64,000 nucleotides of DNA from positions 1 to 64,000 of the forward strand of contig JAEUWP010000518.1 in assembly GCA_018524725.1 (NCBI GenBank). Direction: 5' to 3'. The first letter of the stretch is position 1, and every line of letters starts with the position of its first letter. Positions 11,122 through 21,428 of the stretch are shown in pieces. A model generated the notes under the pieces. That model had not been told where the DNA came from. It was given only the letters and a program-made list of their open reading frames with translations, and did no database searches. The DNA is from Podaxis mareebaensis (Eukaryota; Basidiomycota; Agaricomycetes; Agaricales; Agaricaceae). The position numbers and the translations under genes were made by a program.

Positions 11122-13245
11122 CTACTTATCAGCCAAGACCTCCTCCTCAGAAGATTCCTCAGAACTAGATTCCGAGGACTCCGGAAGAGACTGCGTGTGA
11201 GCAGGAGCCGGAGAACCCACGCGAGAACTTGAAGAAGATGATGAGGAAGAAGAGGGCTCACTAGGAGCTGGAGACGGAGCTTTGGGAGGACTTGGAGATT
11301 TACTAGGAACCGGAGGAGGCAAGGGTGACTCTTCTCCGCGAGCATCGGCTGTTGAAATATCTTCGCCTGAGGGAATCTCTGAAGCCTCCCCTTCACGAGA
11401 TGGCTCCTCCGGAATGGGAGACATCCCAGCCTTTTCTCGAGCCATTTGACGACGGTCCAACCAAGTAGGAGCTGAGGGGAGTTCAGGCCAAATGGTGGGC
11501 TTAGCCCCCAAAGCTGAGTACAGATATTGCTCGAGACGACCTTGAGCGTTGTATAGGCGAGCGGCGGTTTCGGGAGTGCTAAGGTCGACCTCCGGGTTCT
11601 CAAGGCACTCGCAAGCCAAATTGAAAAGCTCGTCAGCCTGCTCTTGAGTTTCCGCTAGCCCAGCTTCCACCCAATAATTTGGGTTGTGACAATGATACTT
11701 TTCGGCCATAACTAAATCCAGGGCAAACTCACTGAGTTGCGCCTGGTAGCTGTTAACGGCAATCTGATGTTGCAGTTTAAGGCCTTGGACCTGCGTCCAT
11801 GCAACACTCAAACTTCGAAGACGATTTCTCAGATCTAGAATTAATAAATGAGTATAAACAAGAAGAGAAAACAGACGAGGACTTACAGTGTTTGCTAGAA
11901 ATCGTGCCGACCCGTAATATCTCTGCGAGGTTTTGAACCAAGGCCGGAGGTTTCGTGTGACTACAGTGAGGTTGGTTCTTGGCCTGGCAGGTTTCACAAG
12001 GCACTCTTTTGAGAGAGGCCTCCAAAGGTCGCGAGACGGGAATGTTTGGGTCCTTCGCGTCATCCTTGCTGTCGCGAGTAAGAGGTTTATGGGTGCAAGG
12101 CACCCAACTACGAACACAGTTGGGACATTTGGGATTTTCGTCCCACATAGGCCCCTAGGTTGTTAAGTCAGCATTAGAAGTACAAGAAACTTGATAAGAA
12201 GACTTTACCATTTCCTTCACATGAGGAAGAGCAAAGAACTTGCTGGCAGGGTGCAGCCACCGGTAAGAAGAGACCACTCCGTGTTCGCGTACCAAGTTGT
12301 CATTGGTACGAGGAGCTAAAGAAAATGGTCAAGAAAATAAGAAGATAGAGCCCAAAAAGCTTACCAGATTTAGGGGCAGATTCTTTGCCCTTGCCTTTGA
12401 TCTTAGAAGGTTCCTCTGCGTGAGCACGCAAGGAGGCGTCTTGACTATCCCTAGTCTTCACGACCTTCACAGGCTGAGAAGATGAGGCGGTGCGTCCGCG
12501 TTTCTTCTTGGGACGAGGAGACGGGGTTAGTTCAGGCGACGGCGAGGGCTGGTAATATTCCCCAGAGGACGGTTCTTCGCGAGGAGGATCCCCTAACTTA
12601 GGTGCCATGATCAAGCGATGCTTCCTTTTTGGTTTAGGGGCTAATACCAGATAATCAGTAAACAATTCAGGACCTGGAAAAAGGATCACTTACTCTGAGC
12701 AGAGGAATGTCTTTCAGAAGGACCAGTTTGAGGAATCGATGTGGGGACGGCTGTAGCTAGTGCAGAGGCTAACTGCCTACCTTGCAGAGCCCCAGCCTTC
12801 ATAGCCTCAGGAAGAGTACGAATGTCTGACAAAAATCAGAAGAAAGATGGATCCTATAATAGTGAAACTTACTTTGTAAAGCCACTTGGGCTTCAGTGGT
12901 CTCGCGGGCAATAACCTCGCGATGTCGCCGCTGCTCCTCCTCTTTCTTCCGTTTTTCAGAAACCTCACGAACAAGCCGTTCAGCTTCCTCACGACGTTTC
13001 CGATCAGCCTCCTCACGAGCCAGACGCTCATCTTCCTCCTTCTTCTTCTTCTCAGCCTCCTTCCGGGCCTTCCATTCGGCTTTTCGTTTCCGTTTCACCT
13101 CTTTCTCCTGTGCCTCCTTTGCCGCTCTCTCTTGTGCTTCTTTAGCGAGCCTCTCCTTCTCCTTCTTCTCGGCCATCAAACGCGCAAGGTCCTCTAGGGA
13201 AATAGCGTCAAGGTCGATGTTAGCGGCAGGATTGGTGGAAGACAT
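11122..13245 (-). CDS. Antisense six-exon gene A inside the Gypsy element (622 aa, coiled coil plus Cys clusters)
   Basis: Exons are 13245-12873, 12825-12694, 12640-12365, 12315-12209, 12154-11887 and 11834-11122. All have GT-AG introns of about 47-54 nt, matching phases, and one open frame to TAG. Residues about 15-120 are an Ala/Glu/Lys/Arg-rich predicted coiled coil. Residues 170-260 are basic and Pro/Ser-rich (KPKRKHR, RPKKKRGR, possible nuclear signals). Exon 5 has two cysteine clusters, C306-x2-C-x6-C316 and C349-x2-C-x7-C360, which resemble the two halves of a Zn2Cys6 cluster but with a 32-residue linker. A helical region follows, then a Pro/Ser/Glu-rich acidic tail. Zinc binding and nuclear or DNA-binding roles are inference; the family is unknown to me. 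Confidence 0.75.
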
Positions 13246-14050
13246 GACGCGAGAATTAAAGAAGCGAGTAATAGAAAATCGGGAGGAGTAAATAAGGATG
13301 AACGATAAAACAATTCCCTCTATTTAACAGAAAAATGAATGTCTGCAGAGTAGAATGAAACTCACCCCAGAAATCAATTAGAATTAAGGTTCTAATTAAC
13401 AAGAAGAACAGAAGAAGCAATCCAGTTCTTCCTAAAACTAGGGTGTCAACTTATCGCTACGATACGAGTTCTCCGCTTCTTACAATAGAGATGAACTCGA
13501 AATTAACAGAAGTTCTGAAAATGATTAACAGAACGATAGAATAATTACGCGGTTCCGATCTATAGTCCTCGGGGACTGAATGATCGGGATCTGCGAGAAT
13601 CTAATAATAGAACAGGGAAGTGTCTAAGCGTCAAAGAAGACTAGAAACGTCTCCGGACAAACCCTCCTCCAAGCTCTCTGTAGCGACGGACTCGGAGGAC
13701 GATGGGAGATTCCTAGGATGAGAATTCTCAAATCTGGAAATCTAAGTTAAGAATTTCCTAATAGAATAAAACTCTGGAATTTCTGCATCCCACGCGGAGA
13801 AACTAGGTCGACCCGAAGTTCCAGAAGCAGAATACAGTCCGGCGTTAGTTAGCGTCCCCGAGATACCCACGGATATTCTCACGATAAGAGAAGTGTATCG
13901 AGCTCTTTAGGAGATTGGTATATATCTTCGACGCGAAGATTTAGTTCGCGAAGAGTCGCAGGTAGATCAGAGTCAGGAAAACAAATACAGACATAAGATA
14001 TTATTGACAGTAGTCCTGCACAAGGATGACTGAGGACAGTCATTTATAGT
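13246..14050. other. Gypsy region between antisense gene A and polypurine tract
   Basis: About 800 bases without a credible gene on either strand. On the minus strand this is the leader of antisense gene A, so an antisense promoter should lie here or in the 3' LTR. On the plus strand it is 3' untranslated sequence of the element. Confidence 0.5.
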
Positions 14051-14060
14051 GGGGGGGAGA
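14051..14060 (+). other. Gypsy polypurine tract
   Basis: The purine run GGGGGGGAGA directly abuts the 3' LTR, as expected for the site that primes plus-strand DNA synthesis. Confidence 0.85.
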
Positions 14061-15496
14061 TGTTACGGCCGTAATAGTTTTCAGTTATGAAAGCAGTAAC
14101 CGGATTAGAATATAATCAATTTTTATGGCTAAGATAACAGACTATGAACTTACACTAGAAGTGACCTCAGTACCTCGCGAGGATTCCCCAGTAGTTAGTC
14201 TAGGCACCTAGATTGGGAAAACTGTACCAACTAGAAGTATCCATACGCTGTTGACTCAATACTCTTATTGAAGTTAGGACTATATTACTGAAGAATATTT
14301 AACAATCCCATCCTCGTGAAGGACCTTTATCGTGCAAGCAATAACAAGGACTGCCTCGTTCAGTAGTATGCTTAGCTGCCACTATGTATCCAAAGGCTCA
14401 GCTCGGCTATGACTTCAGCAGACGAAATCCAAGTCAGAAGAAAGACCACCTAACTGAGGGATCAACGCGTAATCTCAGTAGATGAGATTTACTAGTCTCG
14501 CAAAGACGTCGGCCACGCGACTCATTAACCGCTGATGACCCAAAGCAGCTCCAAATGCGGGAATGAAGGTTTATAATACTATCAAGTCAGGAATGACGAA
14601 TGGTATTACACATACAGTAGATTTGGTCAGTAAAAGCTGATAGTTATCATACACGCGTGCTTTACCAGTTCACGTGTCCAGTAGAAATGCATACGCGTCC
14701 ATTATCAGAGCATCTTATTGGGTAACGAATAATGTAGATTATAAATTATATGACTCTGTACTTGTACGCGTAATCATTTGTTGAGTCAGAATTTTGATTG
14801 TAATCATCCCTACTTACAATATAAAAAGTCCCCTCGATGACGCGAGGCAAAGCAAGGGAATTCCTGCCGAGCTTCGCTTAGAGGGTTGTTGTGTATTCGA
14901 CGACTAATAAGTGATAGTTAAAGCATCTATAGGGGTTTTCTTCGGTTGACGCGACCTACTAGCGAAAAGCAGAACATAAGAGTCAGTAGTTCTCAGAAGT
15001 TTCCATAAGTTGAGAGGTCAGAGATAGTCTTAGCAGGACTAGCTAGAAATACATCGCAGCTGCGTATCGACGGTCAGAAGGACTTATCGATACAAGTCGG
15101 TATATTACTAGTTGTAGTGAGGAAAGGTTCTCGCTACCGTGATTTCTTTAGTACTTATAAATCATAGTGACGCTACGAGAGAGACTCCTTCCCTAGAACG
15201 AACAGTCTTAGTTCGGCTTTGAACTAGGAAAATCATAGAGGCCATCTCGCGACAGCATTCTATAAAAACTTCACGTTCCTTGAAAGCGCAAAGCACATAA
15301 CATACTCCCCCATTCCTTCACAACTCCCTGTTGCTCACGAAACACTTCGTTTTCGCATCTCTAACTACCATTTTCATTCTGAACCAGAGTCCCCCACGAA
15401 CTTGTTAGGGTGTGGCTTTTTGTGATACTTTTATTATATTTCTATACCACTTTAAAACACATTTTATCAAAAGTACTACAAATTAGCTGCCCATCA
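14061..15496 (+). repeat. Gypsy 3' LTR
   Basis: A direct copy of 368-1803 with the same length and the same TG...CA termini. Differences are all at CpG sites and occur in both copies. The LTR should supply the polyadenylation signals of the element and is a candidate for the antisense promoter that would drive genes A and B. The near-palindrome TCTAGGCACCTAGA is at 14199-14212. Confidence 0.95.
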
Positions 15497-16993
15497 CCGC
15501 CCACCGATCCCAACAAACCCGGTGAGTCTTCTACTTCTATTGTAGATGCTGACATGCTCCCTCCTCCTGCTCAACCCACCATCCCTGCCGCTCCTGGTCC
15601 ATCCAGCCAGGAAAAGGCTAACCCTAACCCTAGCTCTTGGAACACGGTAAACTGCCGCCGGGTGCCTCATAAAACAGTAGCTGCTCCAGCTCAGCATAAG
15701 CCTATTGCGGCCCCCGCCTTTCCCCCAAAGGAAACCCTCCCCCCTCCCCCCCTTCCTTCCTGTCCTTCCCCCCCTTCTTCCACCCCTCCCCCTATCAATA
15801 AAGCCACCAAACCTCAATACAGGTCTGGTGCACCATCTCCTTCCACACAAAGGACATCCTACTCCAAGGCGGCATCTCAAACCCCTCTCAAAGTCGATGA
15901 GCTTCAAAAATATGCAGCCCTCCAAAATCAATTCCCGTCGATGTCACTGGTCGACATCATCAATTTCCTACGCAACTCAGGTGACATCAAGTCGCCCTCT
16001 CCCAAATCCTCCACCCCTCCCCACCGTCCTTCTCAACCCAAAGCCACACAAGGTCCATCCCGCAAGAACGTTGTCGTTCCATTCAACGATTTGTTCACTC
16101 ACCTTATGATCACATCATTGGACCTTGTTGTCTGATGCTGCAATAATGAACTCTATCAAAAGAACCTCCCTCTTTGTGTCGAGTCAGCGAAGAAGAATGA
16201 GCGCACTCTCTGGCTCAACATGAGCTCTGTCGCATCTGAGGCAGAGCTCAACGCCATCAAGAAAGGCATCTCTGACTCTAACAGGTCGGCATTTGCTACC
16301 CCGGAGATCAGGAATGCAGTGAATCCATCGCTTCTGATGTCCAAATCCTTCATTAAATTGACCAACCTCCCATACCTGAAGGAGGACAGCACCCCATACA
16401 CTGCCAACAACATCAAACCCGCCATCGACGCTTCCCCTTATGCCGACATTGTTAATCACCTCGTCGGTAAACCAAGGTTCTGTCGAGTTTCACCCCATTC
16501 AGACTCAGCCAATCTCTTTTTCGACCTCTGGGACTCTCAAACAGCATCAAGGGCCAAACTATACATTAACCACACTATCCTCTTCGACAACAGAGTATGC
16601 ACATTCTGAGGAGCTAGCATGAGGGTCGCAAGCCCCTTGTGCAACAGATGCTGGAGGTGGGGACACCCCACCCACTTGTGCAAGGCACGTAACCCTAGAT
16701 GTGCCATCTGTGGTGATCCTCATCATACCAACAATCATCGTCGTGATGGATTCTGCTGTCGCAGCAAGCCTGGACCCAACCCTCGCCCCCCCACCCCCGC
16801 TAACGTCACAGAATGCCCCCATGTGACCTCTTTCAACTGTCTTTCGTGCAGCTCCAAAGAGCACCACGTAAATAGCGACAAGTGCCCATTCTTCCGTCAT
16901 AGATTTGACAAAGAATGGATTGTCAACCATCTCAGGGAAATGAAAACTGAGAAAGCCAAATCCGACTTCAACGCCCATGCTGTTAATGTCTAG
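15497..16993 (+). pseudogene. LINE ORF1, RNA-binding gag-like protein, two TGAs
   Basis: ORF1 proteins of this LINE type bind element RNA. The frame begins in Pro-rich sequence at the Gypsy junction and runs to TAG 16991-16993. It is interrupted by TGA at 16133-16135 and 16607-16609, each explainable as CGA to TGA. The C-terminal part has zinc-knuckle clusters: C-x2-C-x4-H-x4-C near 16640-16680, a C-x2-C-x3-H-x4-H near 16702, and a third C-x2-C-x4-H group near 16838. The true start may be upstream, beyond the Gypsy. The stop codon overlaps the ORF2 start in ATGTCTAG (16986-16993). Confidence 0.85.
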
Positions 16994-19900
16994 ACATTCT
17001 TCTAATAACGTTGCTTCACTATCTAACATCTCGATATGTTCGTTTAATGTACAAAAGAACTGGTCTACTGTAGAATTTCTCTTAAATTCTCCACTACTCA
17101 AAGACGTTCACGTTCTATGTTTACAAGAACCTGCTTTCAGATTCATTTGTAACATTCCGTCCACATCAGCCTCTGAAGGAGACCCGATGGAAGGACCACC
17201 TATTCATAGGGATTGGCTCTTACTTCACGACCAATCCATTTCTAAACCTCGCATTCTTACATATATTCGTAAATCTATTCAGTCTTTTAATCCTACCATC
17301 CACCCCAACATAATCTCTTCTCCCGACTTCCAAATATTCTCCCTTTCTATTCCTAGTAAACAATACTTCCTTAATTGTTACTTCGAAACAAACGACTCAT
17401 CCTCCATAGACTATTTAGAGTCTTGCATCCCCTCCTTCCCTAGCAACATTTGTTATGCAGGAGGCGACTTTAACACGAGGTCTCCTGACTGGGATCACAA
17501 TGCACCCTATCACTCTGCATGAGCTGATTTATTGAGTGACATCATGGACACGATCAGACTTACCAGATCCACCCCGATCAATTATTCCCCTACGCATTTT
17601 CCCGACGATCCTAACAAATCAGCCACGGTCATTGATCTCATCTTCGCTGCATCTCCGACGGACCTCCCCGCCCCTACACATTCCTATCAACATGATTGGA
17701 GATCCCGATCTGATCATGTTCCTCTTCTCACACATATTCCACTGTCATCCATTGCCACTCCCATCACTGTCAAATGGACTATACCTAGAGATTCTGAAGA
17801 AGAAGCTCTTTTTCTATACAATTGCTCCTTACGCTTCAAGGCACTTTCCCCAAATTTTGAATCTTCTAATGATGTCAACACATACACATCCTCTATCTTC
17901 AATATCGTCTCCAACAAATGGAATGCAAATTCTGTAGAAGTTAAAATTTGTCATCATTCTAAGCCCTGGTGGAACAACCAGTGTTCAGACGCCTTATATG
18001 CCTTTAATGCTCACTGCACCAAACGCAATTGGAGCAATTTCAGATGCACCACAAAAAAAGCAAAGAGAGCCTTCTTTGATGCAAAAATCCTAGAAATCTC
18101 AAAGGAAAAAAGACGACCTTGGGATCTTATGTCATGGGTTAAAAAGCGGAACCTTCCCCCATCCCAATCCATCCTTCACAAAGGACAACCATGTGACGAA
18201 CCCGAAAGCCTATGGAAGGCACTCAATGAAATGTACAACGCGGCGTCTAATAGACCAGTCAATCTCAATACAGCCAACTTCGCTCCCGAACAAGACGAGC
18301 GACCCTGGCCCCCTTTCTCAACCAGAGAATTAACAGACGCTCTTCAACCCTGCGCCAACTCCTCCGCCCCAGGCCCAGACCATCTTACATGGGCTCACAT
18401 CAAATTCTTCATGTCCGATGATGTTATCAAGTCGAACTTCACATCCTTTGCCTCTGCATGTATTCAATTCCACACATGGCCTGAATATTTCAAAATGTCT
18501 ACTTCGGTTATTATTCCTAAACCGAACAAACCCCATTACTCGACGCCTAAAATGTTTCGGCCAATCGTCCTCCTTAACACCCTAGGTAAACTTATCGAGA
18601 AGATGATTTCTAATCGTCTTCAATTCGAATCCACCCAATTCGACTTGGTTCACCCTTTGCAATTCAGGGGCATCATCCACCGTTCCACTGAAGATGCAGG
18701 AGTCTTCGTCACCCATATGGTCCGTACTGGATGGAAAAAGAACTTGAAAACGAGCATCCTCGCTTTTGATGTCGCTCAATTCTTTCCTTCTATTAACCAC
18801 TCTCTTTTAATTGAGATTCTCAAAAGACAGGGTTTTAACTCATCCATAGTTTCATTCTTTTCAAACTATTTAGTCAATCGTTTCACTAGGTACTCTTGGA
18901 ACAATGACACTTCTCCCCCTTTCCCTGCTTCTGTAGGTGTAGGCCAAGGCTCCGCTCTTTCCCCTATTCTCACCACTCTTTATCTTTCACCTTTCATCCA
19001 TAAATTCTCAAACAATGCTCGGTGTAAACTACTCTCTTTTGTAGACGATGGTCTCATTATCATTCAATCTGACTCTTTTCATACAAACTGTAATTTACTC
19101 GCCTCCGTATATCTTAGTTGCGAACAATTATTAACCTCGATGGGACTCATTCTTGAACACGACAAGACTGAGGCTTTTCATTTTTCCAACCGCCCTTGGG
19201 CGGAACCCGACCCACACATCATCGTCGATCATCCCACAGATGGTCGTCTCATCTTCATCCCAAAGTGTCATCTCAGATATCTGGGATTCTACTTCAATCG
19301 GGCACTTACTTTCAAAGAACACATCCGTTACTACTCTACAAAGGTGCTCTCCACAGTCAAGTGCATGCGCCTTCTCGGCAACTCCATCCGAGGCCTTTCC
19401 CCACTTCACAAACGCCTCCTCTACAGGTCTTGTGTCGTCCCCATAGCCATATACAGTTTCTGTCTGTGGTTCAATCATAATGGCCAATACAAAGGCCTCA
19501 TCAAACAACTCCAACAAATGCAATGGTCTGCAGCCCTTTGGATCACCAGTGCATTTTGCACAACACCCACAGGTGGAATTGAGGCTATTGCTGGTCTCAT
19601 CCCCATCCAACTCCACCTATTCAAGCTCACCAAATGATGCTCACTCCATTTCCAGACCCTCCCCACCTCCCATCCCCTTAAAATTCTCACCCGTGACGTC
19701 AACCCGCTTGATGCACGCTCTACAAAAACCAGGTCCACAGCGCTAGATTTTGTATCTGACGCCCAATTAGTCTCGGACCGGTTCAACCGTCTTCACCCCA
19801 GCGCCAAACCAGGCCAGCGTCTCGTTGACCATTTTGACTCTCAAATTCACTTTCATCAATGTCCTACCCCCATTGATAACAATGTTAAAACTCGCTATAT

Positions 19901-20864
19901 ACAATCTCTTAATGTAGCTAGGGACTCTTCTTTTTCTTCTCCTGTTTCTCTAGTCATTTCTTCTGATGGCTCGGTTCCTCTCAATCCTCGGCTCTCTGCC
20001 ACTTCTGCATATTTAGTTTTTGGGTCTTCCGCTTCTGATATTCTTTCCTCATCTGTCTGCCCCTGTGGGGAAGTACTTTCTTCTGATTCCGAATCATATG
20101 CTATTCGTCTCGGTCTCTTTTCTTCTATATCTCTTGCCATCTCTCGTGGCTGTTCTTCTATTTGTTTCTTCACTGATTCTATTTCTTCCGCCAAACTACT
20201 TTTTAATTATGGCCCTCATAGTGCTCACAAGGATGCTTTAGCTGTCATCCCTCTTCTTCGAGAGTGGCTGTCTTCCTCCCCCCTCAACAATATCCACTTC
20301 TGGTCAGTCCCCTCCTCTGAAAAATGGTCGGTACATTTCCAAGCGCACAACCTTGCCAAGTCGTTGCGCATACCCAATAACCCACGGTTCCCCATATGCA
20401 CCTCACTAGGATACGTTCGTAATCACTACACTACCAAATGTCTCGCCCTCTGGAGACAGAAGATGAACGTTCCCAAATACCGAGGCCACAATTGGCTTCC
20501 CCTTACCAACTCTGCGGACCAACCCTTGGAACCCAAATACACCAACGGTGGCTTATGGCTTTCCTCAGGCCTCGGCACCGACCCAAACCTATGTACGCGC
20601 TTCACCCACTGTGTAACCGACCACGCGCCTATCGGCGCTTTCAGGCAGCGCTTCTTTCCAGGGCGCTACATCACCTCCTGCCCATGCAGCGAAGAACTCG
20701 AGACATGGGACCACATCATCCACCACTGTCCCCTTTATCACTGGCCATATGGTATTCGCATGAACATTCATTGGCTCATCTCGTTCCTCCGCGAAAACCC
20801 AGCAGCATTTTCCTTCACTGACCAGATACAAGGACCAATCACCTTTGAGGACTACAACACTTGA
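16986..20864 (+). pseudogene. LINE ORF2: endonuclease, reverse transcriptase, RNase H; two TGAs
   Basis: The single frame from ATG 16986 (or 16977) to TGA 20862-20864 encodes the replication protein. The N-terminal apurinic-type endonuclease shows CLQEPAF, GGDFNTRSPDWD and SRSDHVPL. The reverse transcriptase has FRPIVLLNTLGKL near 18555 and catalytic FVDDG near 19038. An RNase H-like domain (SDGS, FFTDS) lies around 19950-20240. The C-terminus has a CPC...H...H...C motif near 20680-20730. In-frame TGAs at 17520-17522 and 19635-19637 break it, each consistent with CGA to TGA. No frameshift was needed to read the whole protein, so the copy is young. Confidence 0.9.
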
Positions 20865-21181
20865 CGGCTTACTCGACAAGAGAGATTGGCTCTACATGGT
20901 ACTCCAGATGTTCACTAAGGGGTTTTTCCTTTTCATCTCTCAATTACGCTTGCCTCTAGCTAGCTCCCTCTTCCCTCATCTCTTCATCTTCGTCTCTTCT
21001 CTCTCCATATGTCTGATTAATTGTACTCTCTATCTTGTGTTGGTTGCCTCTAGCTAGCTCCCTCACTCCCATCTCCATTTTTCTTTTTTCTCCTCTTTTC
21101 TTCCTATTTCTTTCTCTTGTTTGTAGGTTTCGGCTCTTGGGACTGCTATCACGCACCTGTTTGTAGTAGCTAGTCTATTGC

Positions 21182-21220
21182 AATAAATGTTGATTTAAAA
21201 AAAAAAAAAAAAAAAAAAAA
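21182..21220 (+). terminator. LINE polyadenylation signal and poly(A) tail
   Basis: AATAAA (21182-21187) lies about 10 bases before an uninterrupted run of 24 A (21197-21220). It marks the reverse-transcribed 3' end of the LINE RNA. Confidence 0.9.
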
Positions 21221-21428
21221 GATAACACTGAATCAACAGCATATGGATGCATCTAGTTGGTACCATTTTCCCAATCTAGGTGCCTAGATTATACTACTGG
21301 GTTAACCCTCGTGAGGTGCTGAGGCTTCTTCTAGTGTGGGTTCATAGTCTGTCATTCTAGCCATAAAACTTGATTGTATTATAATCTAAGTACTGCTTTC
21401 ATGACTGAAAACAGTTTAGGCCATAACA
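21221..21428 (-). repeat. Diverged reverse-oriented LTR fragment of the Gypsy family
   Basis: The reverse complement of this segment aligns by eye with the first about 205 bases of the Gypsy LTR (368-573), starting TGTTATGGCC at 21428. The near-palindrome at 21275-21288 is retained. Most CpGs of the Gypsy LTR are TpG or CpA here. It is an older member of the same or a close family. Its 3' part is cut off by the LINE insertion, and its TG end abuts gag-like sequence of the minus-strand element. Confidence 0.85.

Larger units (their letters stand above)
368..15496 (+). mobile_element. Complete Ty3/Gypsy LTR retrotransposon with antisense cargo
   Basis: A 15.1-kb element bounded by two direct LTRs of 1436 bp. 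In order it has 5' LTR, primer-binding site, gag, pol (protease, reverse transcriptase, RNase H, integrase), a long region with two antisense genes, a polypurine tract and 3' LTR. The domain order RT-RNase H-integrase places it in Ty3/Gypsy (Metaviridae). No chromodomain is visible after the integrase. The 5.4 kb between pol and 3' LTR is far longer than an ordinary untranslated region. Three in-frame TGA stops (2400, 4517, 8239) and one frameshift near 4846-4853 make this copy non-autonomous now. LTR divergence is only about 1.6%, all CpG transitions, so insertion was relatively recent. No exact 5-bp target-site duplication was found, only an imperfect 8-nt one. Confidence 0.93.
15497..21220 (+). 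mobile_element. LINE (non-LTR) retrotransposon, 3' part with poly(A)
   Basis: It has two overlapping ORFs, an AATAAA signal at 21182-21187 and a 24-nt A run at 21197-21220, the usual end of a LINE. Its content is zinc-knuckle ORF1, then endonuclease, reverse transcriptase, RNase H and a terminal Cys/His motif. This layout fits the Tad/I group of fungal LINEs. The 5' part was split off by the Gypsy insertion. Two in-frame TGA codons disable each ORF. The insertion target was a reverse-oriented Gypsy LTR, which continues from 21221. Confidence 0.92.

Noticed and set aside
12675..12694. A 20-nt intron in antisense gene A (GTAAGTGATCC...TTTCCAG)
   Set aside because: Too short for splicing. The same donor with the next acceptor (GTATTAG) gives a 53-nt intron in frame.
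12896..13291. A plus-strand Ser/Arg-rich frame inside the Gypsy element, considered as an extra element gene
   Set aside because: Mirror of the Glu/Lys/Arg coiled coil of antisense gene A, which has consistent splicing on the minus strand.
8602..14050. An env-like gene in the extra Gypsy region
   Set aside because: No long plus-strand frame, signal peptide or membrane segment; the coding signal is on the minus strand.
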